From Peptoniphilus asaccharolyticus DSM 20463 (lineage in GTDB: Bacteria > Bacillota > Clostridia > Tissierellales > Peptoniphilaceae): a stretch of 64,000 nucleotides of DNA. The notes beneath the pieces were generated by a model. That model ran no database searches. It was given only the letters and a program-made list of their open reading frames with translations, and was not told where the DNA came from. The translations under genes and the position numbers were made by a program. Within the stretch, counting starts at the first letter, position 1; every line of letters begins with the position of its first letter. Where the stretch lies: NCBI RefSeq assembly GCF_900176115.1, contig NZ_FWWR01000009.1, positions 186,001 to 250,000 of the forward strand, read 5' to 3'. Of the stretch, positions 48,150 through 56,158 are shown piece by piece.

Positions 48150-48150
48150 T

Positions 48151-48247
48151 GATGACAGATACAATAAATCCATTAAAATCAAAGTTTAAAGGCTTCCACA
48201 AAACTTTTAAACAAGACGATTTAGGATTAAGTCTGTCATCTTTTTTA
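48151..48247 (+). promoter_or_regulatory. Structured 90-nt element at the ICE left end
   Basis: GATGACAGA (48151-48159) pairs with TCTGTCATC (48232-48240), followed by T6. Inside, GTTTAAAG pairs with CTTTTAAAC. It may be a terminator or attenuator for the CD1845-like gene, or an end structure of the element. Confidence 0.4.
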
Positions 48248-48299
48248 TTAAATTAACAAAAAAGAAAAGAAAACATAAGTAATAAGGATTGAAGAGAAT

Positions 48300-48590
48300 A
48301 TGATGATATTTAGAGTTTTTTTCAAAATCATATTATTTCCTATTAGTATAGCGTTGAGTATCATCACTCTATTTTTAACGTTTGTATTAGGACTCAGTAC
48401 AATATTTTTTAAACTGATTTCATTTATCGCTATTATGGGATTTTTGGGATCTGTTTATCATGGAGAAAAAGCACTTGCTATAGAGGCAATTATACTAGCA
48501 TATCTTTTTAGTCCTTATGGTTTACCAGTGCTAGGATATTTTATTATAGAAGTGATAGAAGGGGTGAATGAAAAAATAAAAGTAATTTAA
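48300..48590 (+). CDS. CD1845-like membrane protein
   Basis: 96 residues with two to three hydrophobic segments (residues ~5-35, ~37-50, ~60-80), similar to the CD1845-type small membrane proteins encoded next to RepA in Tn1549-like elements. Function unknown. ATG at 48300 or 48303. A terminator hairpin follows. Confidence 0.65.
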   Translation: MMIFRVFFKIILFPISIALSIITLFLTFVLGLSTIFFKLISFIAIMGFLGSVYHGEKALAIEAIILAYLFSPYGLPVLGYFIIEVIEGVNEKIKVI

Positions 48591-48620
48591 ATATAAAAAT
48601 AAATAGATTAAAACGATGAA

Positions 48621-48653
48621 AAAGAGATAGCAAAATCAAAGCTATCTCTTTTT
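48621..48653 (+). terminator. Terminator before repA
   Basis: AAAGAGATAG (48621-48630) / CTATCTCTTT (48642-48651) stem with a T run. Confidence 0.75.
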
Positions 48654-48676
48654 ATATGAAAAGAAAGGGGGTTATG

Positions 48677-49654
48677 ATGAAAGAAATAGTTAAATTTGAA
48701 TACTATTATGGCAATGAAGCAGAACAATATTCATTTTTTAGGATTCCCAAAACTTTATTCACAGACTTAAATTTTAAAAAACTATCCGTAGAAGCAAAAA
48801 TTCTTTATGGAATCCTACTCGATAGAATGAGCTTGTCAATTAAGAATAAATGGTTAGATGAAGAAAACAAGGTATACATCATCTATACCATAGAAGAAAT
48901 TATGGAAGTATTAAACTGGGGAAGAAATAAGTCGGTCAAAGTAATGAAAGAAATTGAAGAGATAGGATTATTAGAAAAAAAGAGGTTAGGACTTGGAAAG
49001 CCAAATTTACTTTATGTAAAGAACTTTATTTACACAGAAAATAATAAAACTACAGAAGTTTCAAAAGCAAACCTCAAGAAGTTTAAAAAACAAACTTCAG
49101 GAAGTTTAGAAAACAAACCTCAAGAAGTTTCAAAAGAGGACTCTAATAATACTAATATTAATAATACTGAAACTAATAATACTGATTTTAATAATACCAC
49201 CCCCATATCCCCCTTAGAAAAGCTAGGAGAAAAATCAAAAAAAATTTTGGAGGAGGAAGAATTAAAAGAAACTATAAAAAAGAATATATCTTATGAAACC
49301 TTTGAAAAAGTAAGAATAGAAGAAAAGAAGCAAGTAGATGTAATGATAAATGTACTTGTAAAAGCCTTAACTAGCTTTACAAAGATTAAAATAGGAGGGA
49401 GGCATATATCCAATGAAAATTTTAAAGAAAGATTTCTAAGTCTTAACTATAAACACATAGACTATGTTTTGAAATACCTAAGAGAAAATGCTCCAAAGGA
49501 TATTAAAAACATTAATGCCTATCTACTGACTCTCTTATACAATGCAGATGAAAATATTAGAAACATAGAAGTCATAAAGAGAGAAGATCAGAAAAGAGAA
49601 AATTATGACTATAGTAATGATGAGGATATCTGGAGAGAATTTTTAAATACTTGA
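48677..49654 (+). CDS. Replication initiator RepA_N family
   Basis: 325 residues from ATG 48677 behind AAGGGGG; an ATG at 48656 precedes the ribosome site and is rejected. The N-terminal RepA_N winged-helix region reads YFRIPKTLFTD-like (FRIPKTLF), FKKLSVEAKILYGILLDRMSLS, YTIEEIMEVLNWGRNKSVKVMKEIEEIGLLEKKR. A low-complexity Asn/Thr stretch (NNTNINNTETNNTDFNNT, ~residues 155-175) links to a C-terminal helical domain. Probably allows the excised ICE to replicate. Confidence 0.88.
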   Translation: MKEIVKFEYYYGNEAEQYSFFRIPKTLFTDLNFKKLSVEAKILYGILLDRMSLSIKNKWLDEENKVYIIYTIEEIMEVLNWGRNKSVKVMKEIEEIGLLEKKRLGLGKPNLLYVKNFIYTENNKTTEVSKANLKKFKKQTSGSLENKPQEVSKEDSNNTNINNTETNNTDFNNTTPISPLEKLGEKSKKILEEEELKETIKKNISYETFEKVRIEEKKQVDVMINVLVKALTSFTKIKIGGRHISNENFKERFLSLNYKHIDYVLKYLRENAPKDIKNINAYLLTLLYNADENIRNIEVIKREDQKRENYDYSNDEDIWREFLNT

Positions 49655-49668
49655 TAGGAGAGGAGCAT

Positions 49669-50526
49669 ATGGAATTAATAAAAGAAATCTTAGAACAGAA
49701 AATAAAAAATGTAGAAACAAATAGTTCATCAAAAGATGAAGAAAATAGGAGTTATATAGATCAAGAAACAGGATTAAAATATTGTGCAAAATGTAAAACA
49801 CCAATTGAAAAAGAAATAGACTTCTTTGGAGAAATAAAAAAAGTTGGTATTTTATGTCAATGTGAAAAAGAAAGACAAAAATTAGAGGAAGAAAAAAGAA
49901 AAGAAAATAAAAGGCTTTTAAAAATTGAACACTTAAAAAAAGAGTGTTTTTCCGATCCTATCCTATTAAATTGGAATTTTAAAAATATGGACAAAGATAG
50001 TGAGCATGAAAAAGTAGCAAAAAACTATGTGGAAAAATTTGATGAAATATATGAAAATAATATAGGATTAATTCTCACAGGGAATGTGGGATGTGGAAAA
50101 ACATATCTTGCAAGTGCTATAGCAAATGCTTTACTAGAAAAAGAAATATTAGTCAAAATGACAAATTTTTCAGTAATTTTAAATGATATGACTAACTTTG
50201 AGATTGATAAGAGTAAGTATATAGATAACCTAAATCATAAGAAACTATTAATTATTGATGATTTTGGAATGGAAAGAGATACAGATTTTGCAGCTGAGCA
50301 TATCTTTAACATAATAGATAGTAGATATAGAAGTGGGAAACCTCTAATTATAACAACAAACTTAAATATATCAGCTTTAACTAATCCTGAAACTATAAAA
50401 GATAAAAGAATTTACTCAAGGATACTTGAAATATGCAGTCCCATTATATTTACAGGAGAAAATAGAAGAATAGAAAAAATGAAGGAGAAATCAAAATTAG
50501 CCTATGAAATATTAAAAAAAGAATGA
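49669..50526 (+). CDS. DnaC/IstB-like ATPase
   Basis: 285 residues from ATG 49669 with AGGAGAGGAG upstream. An N-terminal cysteine cluster (YCAKCK and ILCQCEKE) suggests zinc binding. The AAA+ core has Walker A TGNVGCGKTYLA (~137-148) and Walker B LLIIDDFGME. Likely loads replicative helicase with the RepA protein of the element. Its 3' end overlaps the following reading frame. Confidence 0.9.
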   Translation: MELIKEILEQKIKNVETNSSSKDEENRSYIDQETGLKYCAKCKTPIEKEIDFFGEIKKVGILCQCEKERQKLEEEKRKENKRLLKIEHLKKECFSDPILLNWNFKNMDKDSEHEKVAKNYVEKFDEIYENNIGLILTGNVGCGKTYLASAIANALLEKEILVKMTNFSVILNDMTNFEIDKSKYIDNLNHKKLLIIDDFGMERDTDFAAEHIFNIIDSRYRSGKPLIITTNLNISALTNPETIKDKRIYSRILEICSPIIFTGENRRIEKMKEKSKLAYEILKKE

Positions 50527-50540
50527 AAGTAGGTGAGTTA

Positions 50541-51032
50541 ATGCAAAATGATGATATAAATAGCAGAACAATAGCCATAGTAAAAAAAGCAAGTATAGTA
50601 ACAGCCAAGCAAGTTATAAATTTGATGAAGAAAATATTAGAAATAAATAAACATAAAGCGCAGACAGAACAGTCAAGACCCTTAGAAAAATTTAAAAAAG
50701 TAAAAGTAAAAGACCTTGTAAAAAAAGGTAAAGTAGAAACCTTAGAATTAAATGACATAGACTTAAAAGCATTGAAAAAAGAATTAAAAAGATATGGGGT
50801 GAAATTTTCTATAAAGAAAGATTTAGAAAATGGAAACAACATTATCTTTTTTCAAGCAAAAGATATAAAAGTAATGGAACAAGCTTTTAAAAAGACAGTC
50901 CAGAAATTTACTAAAGATAAGTCAAGAAAAAGGAAATCTGTAATAGAAAGGCTTAATAACTTCAAGGATAAAGTCAAAGATACTATTGACAGAGATAAGG
51001 TTAAACATAAGCATCAGGAACAAAGTTTATAA
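50541..51032 (+). CDS. PcfB-like (DUF3801) conjugation protein
   Basis: 163 residues from ATG 50541, which has AGGTGAG upstream; an in-frame ATG at 50523 overlaps the DnaC-like stop. Lys-rich and helical; the KKELKRYGVKFSIKKDLENGNNIIFFQAKD segment is characteristic of PcfB family proteins, which work with the VirD4 coupling protein and relaxase. C-terminal 40 residues strongly basic. Confidence 0.75.
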   Translation: MQNDDINSRTIAIVKKASIVTAKQVINLMKKILEINKHKAQTEQSRPLEKFKKVKVKDLVKKGKVETLELNDIDLKALKKELKRYGVKFSIKKDLENGNNIIFFQAKDIKVMEQAFKKTVQKFTKDKSRKRKSVIERLNNFKDKVKDTIDRDKVKHKHQEQSL

Positions 51033-51071
51033 TAAAAACACTTGGATATATAATATATATGATGAGAAGGC

Positions 51072-51211
51072 ATGAATAGCTTTATTGTTGAATACTATGA
51101 AAAAGAAGATTGGAATCATCCAGTAGAAGAATTTCTCTTATCTATAGATAAAAAATGAGAGCAGAAGCATTAGGAAAGAAACTAAAAAATACCTTTGAAA
51201 GTAAAATATAA
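51072..51211 (+). pseudogene. Remnant of a HigB/Gp49-type toxin gene
   Basis: NSFIVEYYEKEDWNHPVEEFLLSIDKK resembles the N-terminus of Gp49/HigB-like RelE-superfamily toxins. A stop follows; the next frame continues MRAEALGKKL and then ends. The rest of the toxin and any antitoxin are missing. A decayed toxin-antitoxin cargo gene (inference). Confidence 0.45.
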
Positions 51212-51229
51212 GTATAATGGTGGTTCAAA

Positions 51230-51436
51230 ATGACAAATAAAAAAATATGTCCCATATGTAACTCAAAGATGAGACAACAGTTTATAGGTCTATTACATTG
51301 CAAGTGTGGTATAAGCTATCATAAAGATTTAGGATATTTTAAAAGAAATGAAAATATGATGTTTGTCTTGGAAAGAAAAAAGATAGGTAAAAAAATAAAA
51401 CAAGTTCCAGTAATAAGATATAAAAAAGATAAATAA
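51230..51436 (+). CDS. Small zinc-ribbon protein
   Basis: 68 residues with CPIC near residues 7-10 and CKC near 26-28, a probable zinc ribbon, then a basic tail. No family recognised. It sits just before virD4 with a terminator hairpin (51446-51469) after it. Confidence 0.5.
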   Translation: MTNKKICPICNSKMRQQFIGLLHCKCGISYHKDLGYFKRNENMMFVLERKKIGKKIKQVPVIRYKKDK

Positions 51437-51445
51437 GATACTAAT

Positions 51446-51469
51446 GGGTAGAGAAATCTACTCTTTTTT
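51446..51469 (+). terminator. Terminator before virD4
   Basis: GGGTAGA (51446-51452) / TCTACTC (51457-51463) stem with GAAA loop and T6. Confidence 0.75.
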
Positions 51470-51480
51470 ATGGAGAGGAA

Positions 51481-53283
51481 GTGATTAATTCGAAAATACT
51501 AAATGAAATAATAAAAGATATAAAAAATGTTTTTAAGATAAGAGATAAGAAGAAATTTGTATTAGAAAATTTTCCTTACCTCTTATTTTTTTATATAGGA
51601 AATATCTTTGCAAGCCATGTCAACTCTTATGTAGGAGGAGATATAATAGATAGAATTCTAGTGGCTTTTAGTCAAATAGATACTTTAAAATATATTCCAT
51701 CATTAAAAATAAAAAACCTGATACCCGGTCTAATTCTATCAGTAGTTATCAAGTTAATCCTTATACAGAAAAAGAAAAAAGCAAAAAAGTTTAGAGAGGG
51801 CAGAGAATATGGATCGGCAAGATGGGGAAATGAAAAAGATATTGAGCCATACATTGACAAGAAGTTTGAAAACAATGTGCTACTAACTCAAACTGAAAGA
51901 CTTACCATGAACAATAGACCTAAAAATCCAAAATATGCTAGGAATAAAAATGTATTGGTAATTGGAGGTTCTGGAAGTGGTAAAACAAGGTTCTTTGTAA
52001 AGCCGAATCTCATGCAAATGCACTCTTCATATGTAGTGACCGATCCAAAAGGAACATTAGTCTTGGAATGCGGAAAAATGTTGGAAAGAAATGGATATGA
52101 GATAAAAATACTAAATACAATAAACTTTAAAAAATCCATGAGATATAATCCCTTTGCATACTTGAAAAGTGAAAAAGATATTTTGAAATTAGTACAAACA
52201 ATAATTGCAAATACTAAGGGAGAAGGAGAAAAATCAACTGAGGATTTCTGGGTAAAAGCTGAAAAACTCTACTATACAGCCTTAATTGGATATATTTTTT
52301 ATGAAGCTCCTAAAGAAGAACAGAACTTTACAACTCTACTTGCTATGATAGATGCAAGTGAGGTAAGAGAAGAAGATGAAAATTTTAAAAATGCAGTAGA
52401 CTATATGTTTGAAGCATTAGAAAAAGAAAAGCCAAACCATTTCGCAGTAAAACAATATAAGAAATACAAACTTGCAGCAGGAAAAACTGCCAAATCAATC
52501 CTTATATCCTGTGGAGCAAGGCTTGCTCCATTTGATATTCAGGAACTTAGGGACTTAATGAAAGAAGATGAACTGGAGCTTGATACACTTGGAGAAAAGA
52601 AAACAGCTTTATTCGTAATAATATCGGATACAGATGATACATTTAACTTTGTAGTATCAATAATGTACTCACAATTATTTAATCTATTATGTGATAAAGC
52701 AGATGATGAATATGGCGGAAGACTTCCTGTTCATGTGAGATGCCTACTTGATGAATTCGCAAATATCGGCTTAATTCCTAAATTTGAAAAGCTGATAGCA
52801 ACTATTAGAAGTAGAGAAATATCAGCTTGTATAATATTACAAGCACAATCACAACTAAAAAGTATCTATAAAGATAATGCAGATACCATAGTTGGCAATT
52901 GTGATTCTACATTATTTTTAGGAGGCAAAGAAAGAACAACATTAAAAGAATTATCTGAAAGCCTAGGCAAAGAAACCATAGACCTATATAACACATCAGA
53001 AACAAGATCGAATCAAAAGAGTTTTGGACTAAATTATCAAAAAACTGGGAAGGAACTTATGAGTCAAGATGAAATAACTGTAATGGACGGTGGTAAGTGT
53101 ATATACCAGCTAAGAGGAGTAAGACCTTTCTTATCTGATAAGTTTGATATTACAAAACATAAGAATTATAAGTTCCTTGAAGATTATGATAAGAGAAATA
53201 TATTTGACATAGAGAAATACCTACAGAGAAAAGATGAGGTTAAGTTAAAAGAGAGTATGGTAGTTGAAATATTAGATGAATAA
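51481..53283 (+). CDS. Type IV coupling protein VirD4/TraG
   Basis: 600 residues, GTG start after GGAGAGGAA. Two N-terminal hydrophobic segments (~27-45, ~75-95), then the motor domain with Walker A GGSGSGKTRFF (~161-171), DPKGTLV and Walker B VRCLLDEFANIG (~420), and TLFLGGKERTT. Couples the relaxase-DNA complex to the mating channel. Confidence 0.93.
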   Translation: MINSKILNEIIKDIKNVFKIRDKKKFVLENFPYLLFFYIGNIFASHVNSYVGGDIIDRILVAFSQIDTLKYIPSLKIKNLIPGLILSVVIKLILIQKKKKAKKFREGREYGSARWGNEKDIEPYIDKKFENNVLLTQTERLTMNNRPKNPKYARNKNVLVIGGSGSGKTRFFVKPNLMQMHSSYVVTDPKGTLVLECGKMLERNGYEIKILNTINFKKSMRYNPFAYLKSEKDILKLVQTIIANTKGEGEKSTEDFWVKAEKLYYTALIGYIFYEAPKEEQNFTTLLAMIDASEVREEDENFKNAVDYMFEALEKEKPNHFAVKQYKKYKLAAGKTAKSILISCGARLAPFDIQELRDLMKEDELELDTLGEKKTALFVIISDTDDTFNFVVSIMYSQLFNLLCDKADDEYGGRLPVHVRCLLDEFANIGLIPKFEKLIATIRSREISACIILQAQSQLKSIYKDNADTIVGNCDSTLFLGGKERTTLKELSESLGKETIDLYNTSETRSNQKSFGLNYQKTGKELMSQDEITVMDGGKCIYQLRGVRPFLSDKFDITKHKNYKFLEDYDKRNIFDIEKYLQRKDEVKLKESMVVEILDE

Positions 53284-53339
53284 ATTTAAAATTAAATAAG
53301 AAGTAAGATAGATATTTAGGAAAGATTAAAAGAAAATAC

Positions 53340-53368
53340 TTGACAAAAAATATTTTATAACATATAAT
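53340..53368 (+). promoter_or_regulatory. Consensus promoter of the abiF RNA/gene
   Basis: TTGACA (53340-53345) and TATAAT (53363-53368) are exactly 17 bases apart, the best promoter in the ICE. Predicted transcript start ~53375, just before the structured RNA. Confidence 0.8.
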
Positions 53369-53374
53369 AATTTC

Positions 53375-53420
53375 AACAGCACCCGACACGCCTCTTAACA
53401 ATGCGGACCAAGTCGGGTCA
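53375..53420 (+). ncRNA. Structured RNA upstream of abiF (abiF-motif-like)
   Basis: The transcript would begin ~6 nt before ACCCGAC (53381-53387), which pairs with GTCGGGT (53412-53418). Inside, CGC (53389-53391) pairs with GCG (53403-53405) around an A/T-rich loop. A conserved RNA called the abiF motif is known upstream of abiF genes, and RNA antitoxins are described for AbiF-like HEPN toxins; this hairpin fits by position and shape. Assignment to that family needs a covariance-model search. Confidence 0.6.
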
Positions 53421-53439
53421 TTTGATTTTAGGAGAAAAA

Positions 53440-54306
53440 ATGAAAAAAATCCACCAAGAACCGATTACTATAGAAAATCAAGTAAAAAACTTAATAGACT
53501 TAGGACTTTTAGTAAAAGATAAAACTTATGCTAAGAAAATTCTTGGAAGAATATCCTATTACAGGCTAATTAAAGCTTACAGTATCACATTAAAAAAAGA
53601 TGGAAGATATATATCAGGAATAAGTTTTGAAGATATTGTAAGTTTATATAAATTTGATAGAGAACTTAGACAACTCATATTTGAAATAATAGAACATATT
53701 GAAGTTTCTTTAAGAGCAGTTATCACAAACTATTTTTCTTTAAAATATGGGAATTTTGGTTACAAAGATTTGTCAAATGTGGGAAAATATAAAAACAGAT
53801 ATAAAGAAGCATTAAATGATTTAAAAAGAGAAACAAAAAGAAATAGACGCTCACCATTTATAAAAAACTTTAAAGACAATTATGAAGGTGGAGAAATTCC
53901 GCTATATGCAGTGATAGAAGTAGCAAGTTTTGGAACTTTATCTAAAATGTATAAGAATATGAAAAATGAAGATAAAAGTAAAATTGCAAAAGTCTTTCAT
54001 ACAGACTACCATTACTTTGAATCTTGGATAGAAAATTTTGCCTATATAAGAAATATATGTGCCCATTATGGCAGGCTATATGGAGCAAAGCTTACAAAAT
54101 CACCAAAGCTATATAAAGAATATTTAAAAAAGAATATTTCAAACAACACAATATTTGCTACATTAGTAAATCTTAAAATAGTTTCTGAAGAAGAAAATTA
54201 CAAAAAATTTTATCATGATCTAACGGAACTAATAGCAAGATATGAAAATATTGAACTAAGGCATGTTGGCTTTATAGAAAACTGGAAAGAATTACTAAAA
54301 CCATAA
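53440..54306 (+). CDS. abiF: AbiF/AbiD abortive-infection protein (Abi_2, HEPN RNase)
   Basis: 288 residues from ATG 53440 with AGGAGA upstream; an in-frame ATG at 53401 lies inside the upstream RNA stem and is rejected. Abi_2 family: QVKNLIDLGLLVKDKTYAKKIL, ISYYRLIKAY, FDRELRQLIFEIIEHIEVSLRAVI, and the HEPN catalytic motif RNICAH (R204, H209; Rx4H) in FAYIRNICAHYGRLYG. Such proteins cleave RNA and stop phage growth by shutting down the host. It is ICE cargo, between virD4 and ssb, behind its own consensus promoter and structured RNA and ending in its own terminator, so it is expressed as a separate unit. Confidence 0.88.
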   Translation: MKKIHQEPITIENQVKNLIDLGLLVKDKTYAKKILGRISYYRLIKAYSITLKKDGRYISGISFEDIVSLYKFDRELRQLIFEIIEHIEVSLRAVITNYFSLKYGNFGYKDLSNVGKYKNRYKEALNDLKRETKRNRRSPFIKNFKDNYEGGEIPLYAVIEVASFGTLSKMYKNMKNEDKSKIAKVFHTDYHYFESWIENFAYIRNICAHYGRLYGAKLTKSPKLYKEYLKKNISNNTIFATLVNLKIVSEEENYKKFYHDLTELIARYENIELRHVGFIENWKELLKP

Positions 54307-54324
54307 AATTAAATAGAGAAATTT

Positions 54325-54355
54325 ACACCGAAAAAAAACATTTCGGTGTTTTTTT
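54325..54355 (+). terminator. abiF terminator
   Basis: ACACCGAAA (54325-54333) / TTTCGGTGT (54341-54349) stem with T7. Confidence 0.85.
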
Positions 54356-54373
54356 ATGCCCAAAGGAGGAAGA

Positions 54374-54406
54374 ATGAAATATATACGAGATGAGCCGAAA
54401 AAATAA
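54374..54406 (+). other. Ten-codon frame with strong ribosome site; decayed gene start
   Basis: AAAGGAGGA precedes ATG 54374 encoding MKYIRDEPKK then stop. Downstream, a shifted frame reads INELEVEAIEKTIAFFM up to the IS30 insertion, so this looks like the remains of a short gene rather than a functional peptide. Confidence 0.35.
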
Positions 54407-54446
54407 GATACAGAGAAAAATGAAATATTAATGAATTAGAAGTAGA

Positions 54447-54474
54447 AGCGATAGAGAAAACTATCGCTTTTTTT
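54447..54474 (+). terminator. Hairpin with T-run at the IS30 insertion site
   Basis: AGCGATAG (54447-54454) / CTATCGCT (54461-54468) stem with T7. IS30 copy D is inserted directly after the T-run. Confidence 0.7.
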
Positions 54475-54477
54475 ATG

Positions 54478-55593
54478 GATAATTTATCATAACAAGTGCA
54501 ACATAAATAAACTCATAGCTAATCAGCTGTGTTAATATGTAAGTGACCAAACAAAACATATTAAAAGGAGTGATTAACTATGAGCTATAACCATCTTACC
54601 ATAGAAGAAAGATCTTGTATTTACCAATTTTTAAATTTAGGAATGAGTATAAGGAAAATTGCACAAGCACTTAAAAGGTCACCTAGTACAATATCTAGAG
54701 AAATTAAAAGAAATTCATCTAAGATAAAAGTTAGTAGGGGAAGTTACACTAAGTACTTTCCGATAAAGGCAAATGATAAATATATTGATAGAAGAAAAGA
54801 CTGCCATAGAAAAAGTAAATTTTCTAAAGATGTTATTGATTATTTAACTGTAAAGATTAACGAACATTGGTCCCCTGAACAAATATCAAATAGAAACACA
54901 AATGAGATTCATGAATTACCATCTACATCAACGATATATAGAATGATACACGCCAAAAAGCTGCCAAAAACTAGTATGAAAAATTTGAGAAGAAAAGCTA
55001 AATTTAAAAGGCCAGCAGAAAAAAGAGGAAAATTCAATGATAAAGGTAGAACAATTAAGAAAAGACCTAAAGAGATATACAGAAGGCAAGAATTAGGCCA
55101 CTGGGAAGCAGATACAGTGGAATCAGGCAGATTAGATCATAAAAGGAAAAGTAGATGTTGTTTCGTAACTTTAGCAGAAAGAAAATCTAGATATTATATA
55201 GCAATCCTAGTTGAAAATAGAAAGTCGGAAAGCGTAACACCAGCAATAATAAATGCATTAAAAGATTATCCAAAAGAATTAGTAAAAACAATAACCTTTG
55301 ATAGAGGTAAAGAATTTTCAGAATTTGAGAAAATAGAAAAAGAATTAGGATGCAAAACTTATTTTTGTGATCCCTATTGTGCATGGCAAAAAGGTACAAA
55401 TGAAAATAGTAACGGACTTTTGAGGGAGTTTTATCCTAAGGGTATGGATTTATCAGAAGTGAATATTGATGAATTAAATTATAACTTAAGTTTAATGAAT
55501 AATAGACCTAGAAAATGTATAAAATATAAAACACCTAAAGAAGAACTTTTTGGTCTCTTACCATAGGTGTTGCATTTGATTTGACAATTCGTC
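54478..55593 (+). mobile_element. IS30-family element, copy D, intact
   Basis: 1116 bp from GATAATTTATC to CAATTCGTC with the same imperfect 25-bp ends and a 4-bp duplication TATG at 54474-54477 and 55594-55597. It is the only copy with an open transposase, so it is the likely source of the other two or the best-sequenced one. Confidence 0.95.
54580..55566 (+). CDS. IS30-family transposase
   Basis: 328 residues, ATG after AAAAGGAGTG. The N-terminal helix-turn-helix (YNHLTIEERSCIYQFLNLG, IRKIAQALKRSPSTISREIKR) is the IS30 signature. The DDE core shows GHWEADTV (D), ITFDRGKEF (D) and the final E in GTNENSNGLLREFYPKG. Copy-paste/circle-type transposition is known for the family. Confidence 0.96.
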   Translation: MSYNHLTIEERSCIYQFLNLGMSIRKIAQALKRSPSTISREIKRNSSKIKVSRGSYTKYFPIKANDKYIDRRKDCHRKSKFSKDVIDYLTVKINEHWSPEQISNRNTNEIHELPSTSTIYRMIHAKKLPKTSMKNLRRKAKFKRPAEKRGKFNDKGRTIKKRPKEIYRRQELGHWEADTVESGRLDHKRKSRCCFVTLAERKSRYYIAILVENRKSESVTPAIINALKDYPKELVKTITFDRGKEFSEFEKIEKELGCKTYFCDPYCAWQKGTNENSNGLLREFYPKGMDLSEVNIDELNYNLSLMNNRPRKCIKYKTPKEELFGLLP

Positions 55594-55617
55594 TATGGAA
55601 TAAAGGAGATAGAACAA

Positions 55618-55941
55618 ATGGAAAGAGAAATGCTAAATATTAATGGAAATCTAGTAGGAGAAATAAAAACAACTGCAATAGATACAAAGGAAGGAGAAAA
55701 AGAGGTAGCTAACTTCACAATAGTTAGAAAGAACAAAGAAGAAGGAAAGGTTAAAAAAGAATATATCTACTGTAATCTCTACGGGGAAAAGGCAAAAAGT
55801 GTGAAGGAATTTAAAAGTGGAGAATACATCCATATTTTTGGATATTTTAAGGAAACAAAAAAAGAAGATAAGACATTTAAAAATTTTATCGTAAAGCACA
55901 TAAATAAAATTGAAAAAGAAGAAAAAGAGGAGGAAATATAA
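55618..55941 (+). CDS. Single-stranded DNA-binding (OB-fold) protein of the ICE
   Basis: 107 residues resembling short SSB proteins: NINGNLVGEIKTTAIDTKEGEKEVANFTIVRKN, YIYCNLYGEKAKSVKEFKSGEYIHIFGYFKE. Lacks the acidic DDDIPF-type tail of housekeeping SSB. ATG follows AAAGGAGA. IS30 copy D ends 24 bases upstream and may have displaced its promoter. Confidence 0.75.
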   Translation: MEREMLNINGNLVGEIKTTAIDTKEGEKEVANFTIVRKNKEEGKVKKEYIYCNLYGEKAKSVKEFKSGEYIHIFGYFKETKKEDKTFKNFIVKHINKIEKEEKEEEI

Positions 55942-56157
55942 ATGGAATTTTTTACACAAGCAGTAAATGTATTAAAAATATTAGTTACAGCAATTGGTGC
56001 AGGGCTTGGAGCATGGGGTGTTATCAACCTGATGGAAGGTTATGGGAATGACAACCCTGGTGCTAAATCTCAAGGTATTAAGCAGCTTATGGCTGGAGGG
56101 GGAATTGTACTCATAGGTTTAAAACTAATACCGCTATTAGCAAACGTGTTAAAATAA
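55942..56157 (+). CDS. Maff2-family membrane protein (pilin-like)
   Basis: 71 residues with two hydrophobic segments (~8-28 and ~47-68) around a GYGNDNPGAKSQGIKQLMAGGG loop, the Maff2 signature. In gene order it takes the place of the VirB2/TrbC-like channel subunit. The ATG lies at the ssb-like stop. Confidence 0.8.
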   Translation: MEFFTQAVNVLKILVTAIGAGLGAWGVINLMEGYGNDNPGAKSQGIKQLMAGGGIVLIGLKLIPLLANVLK

Positions 56158-56158
56158 A

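Noticed and set aside
49135-49205. Repeated AATAATACT units in repA as a possible iteron or CRISPR-like repeat
   Set aside because: They encode an in-frame Asn/Thr linker, are too short and irregular for CRISPR, and are better explained as low-complexity coding sequence, although iteron function cannot be excluded.
53401-53439. ATG at 53401 as the abiF start
   Set aside because: It lies inside the RNA stem and has no ribosome site; ATG 53440 has AGGAGA and starts the Abi_2 homology.
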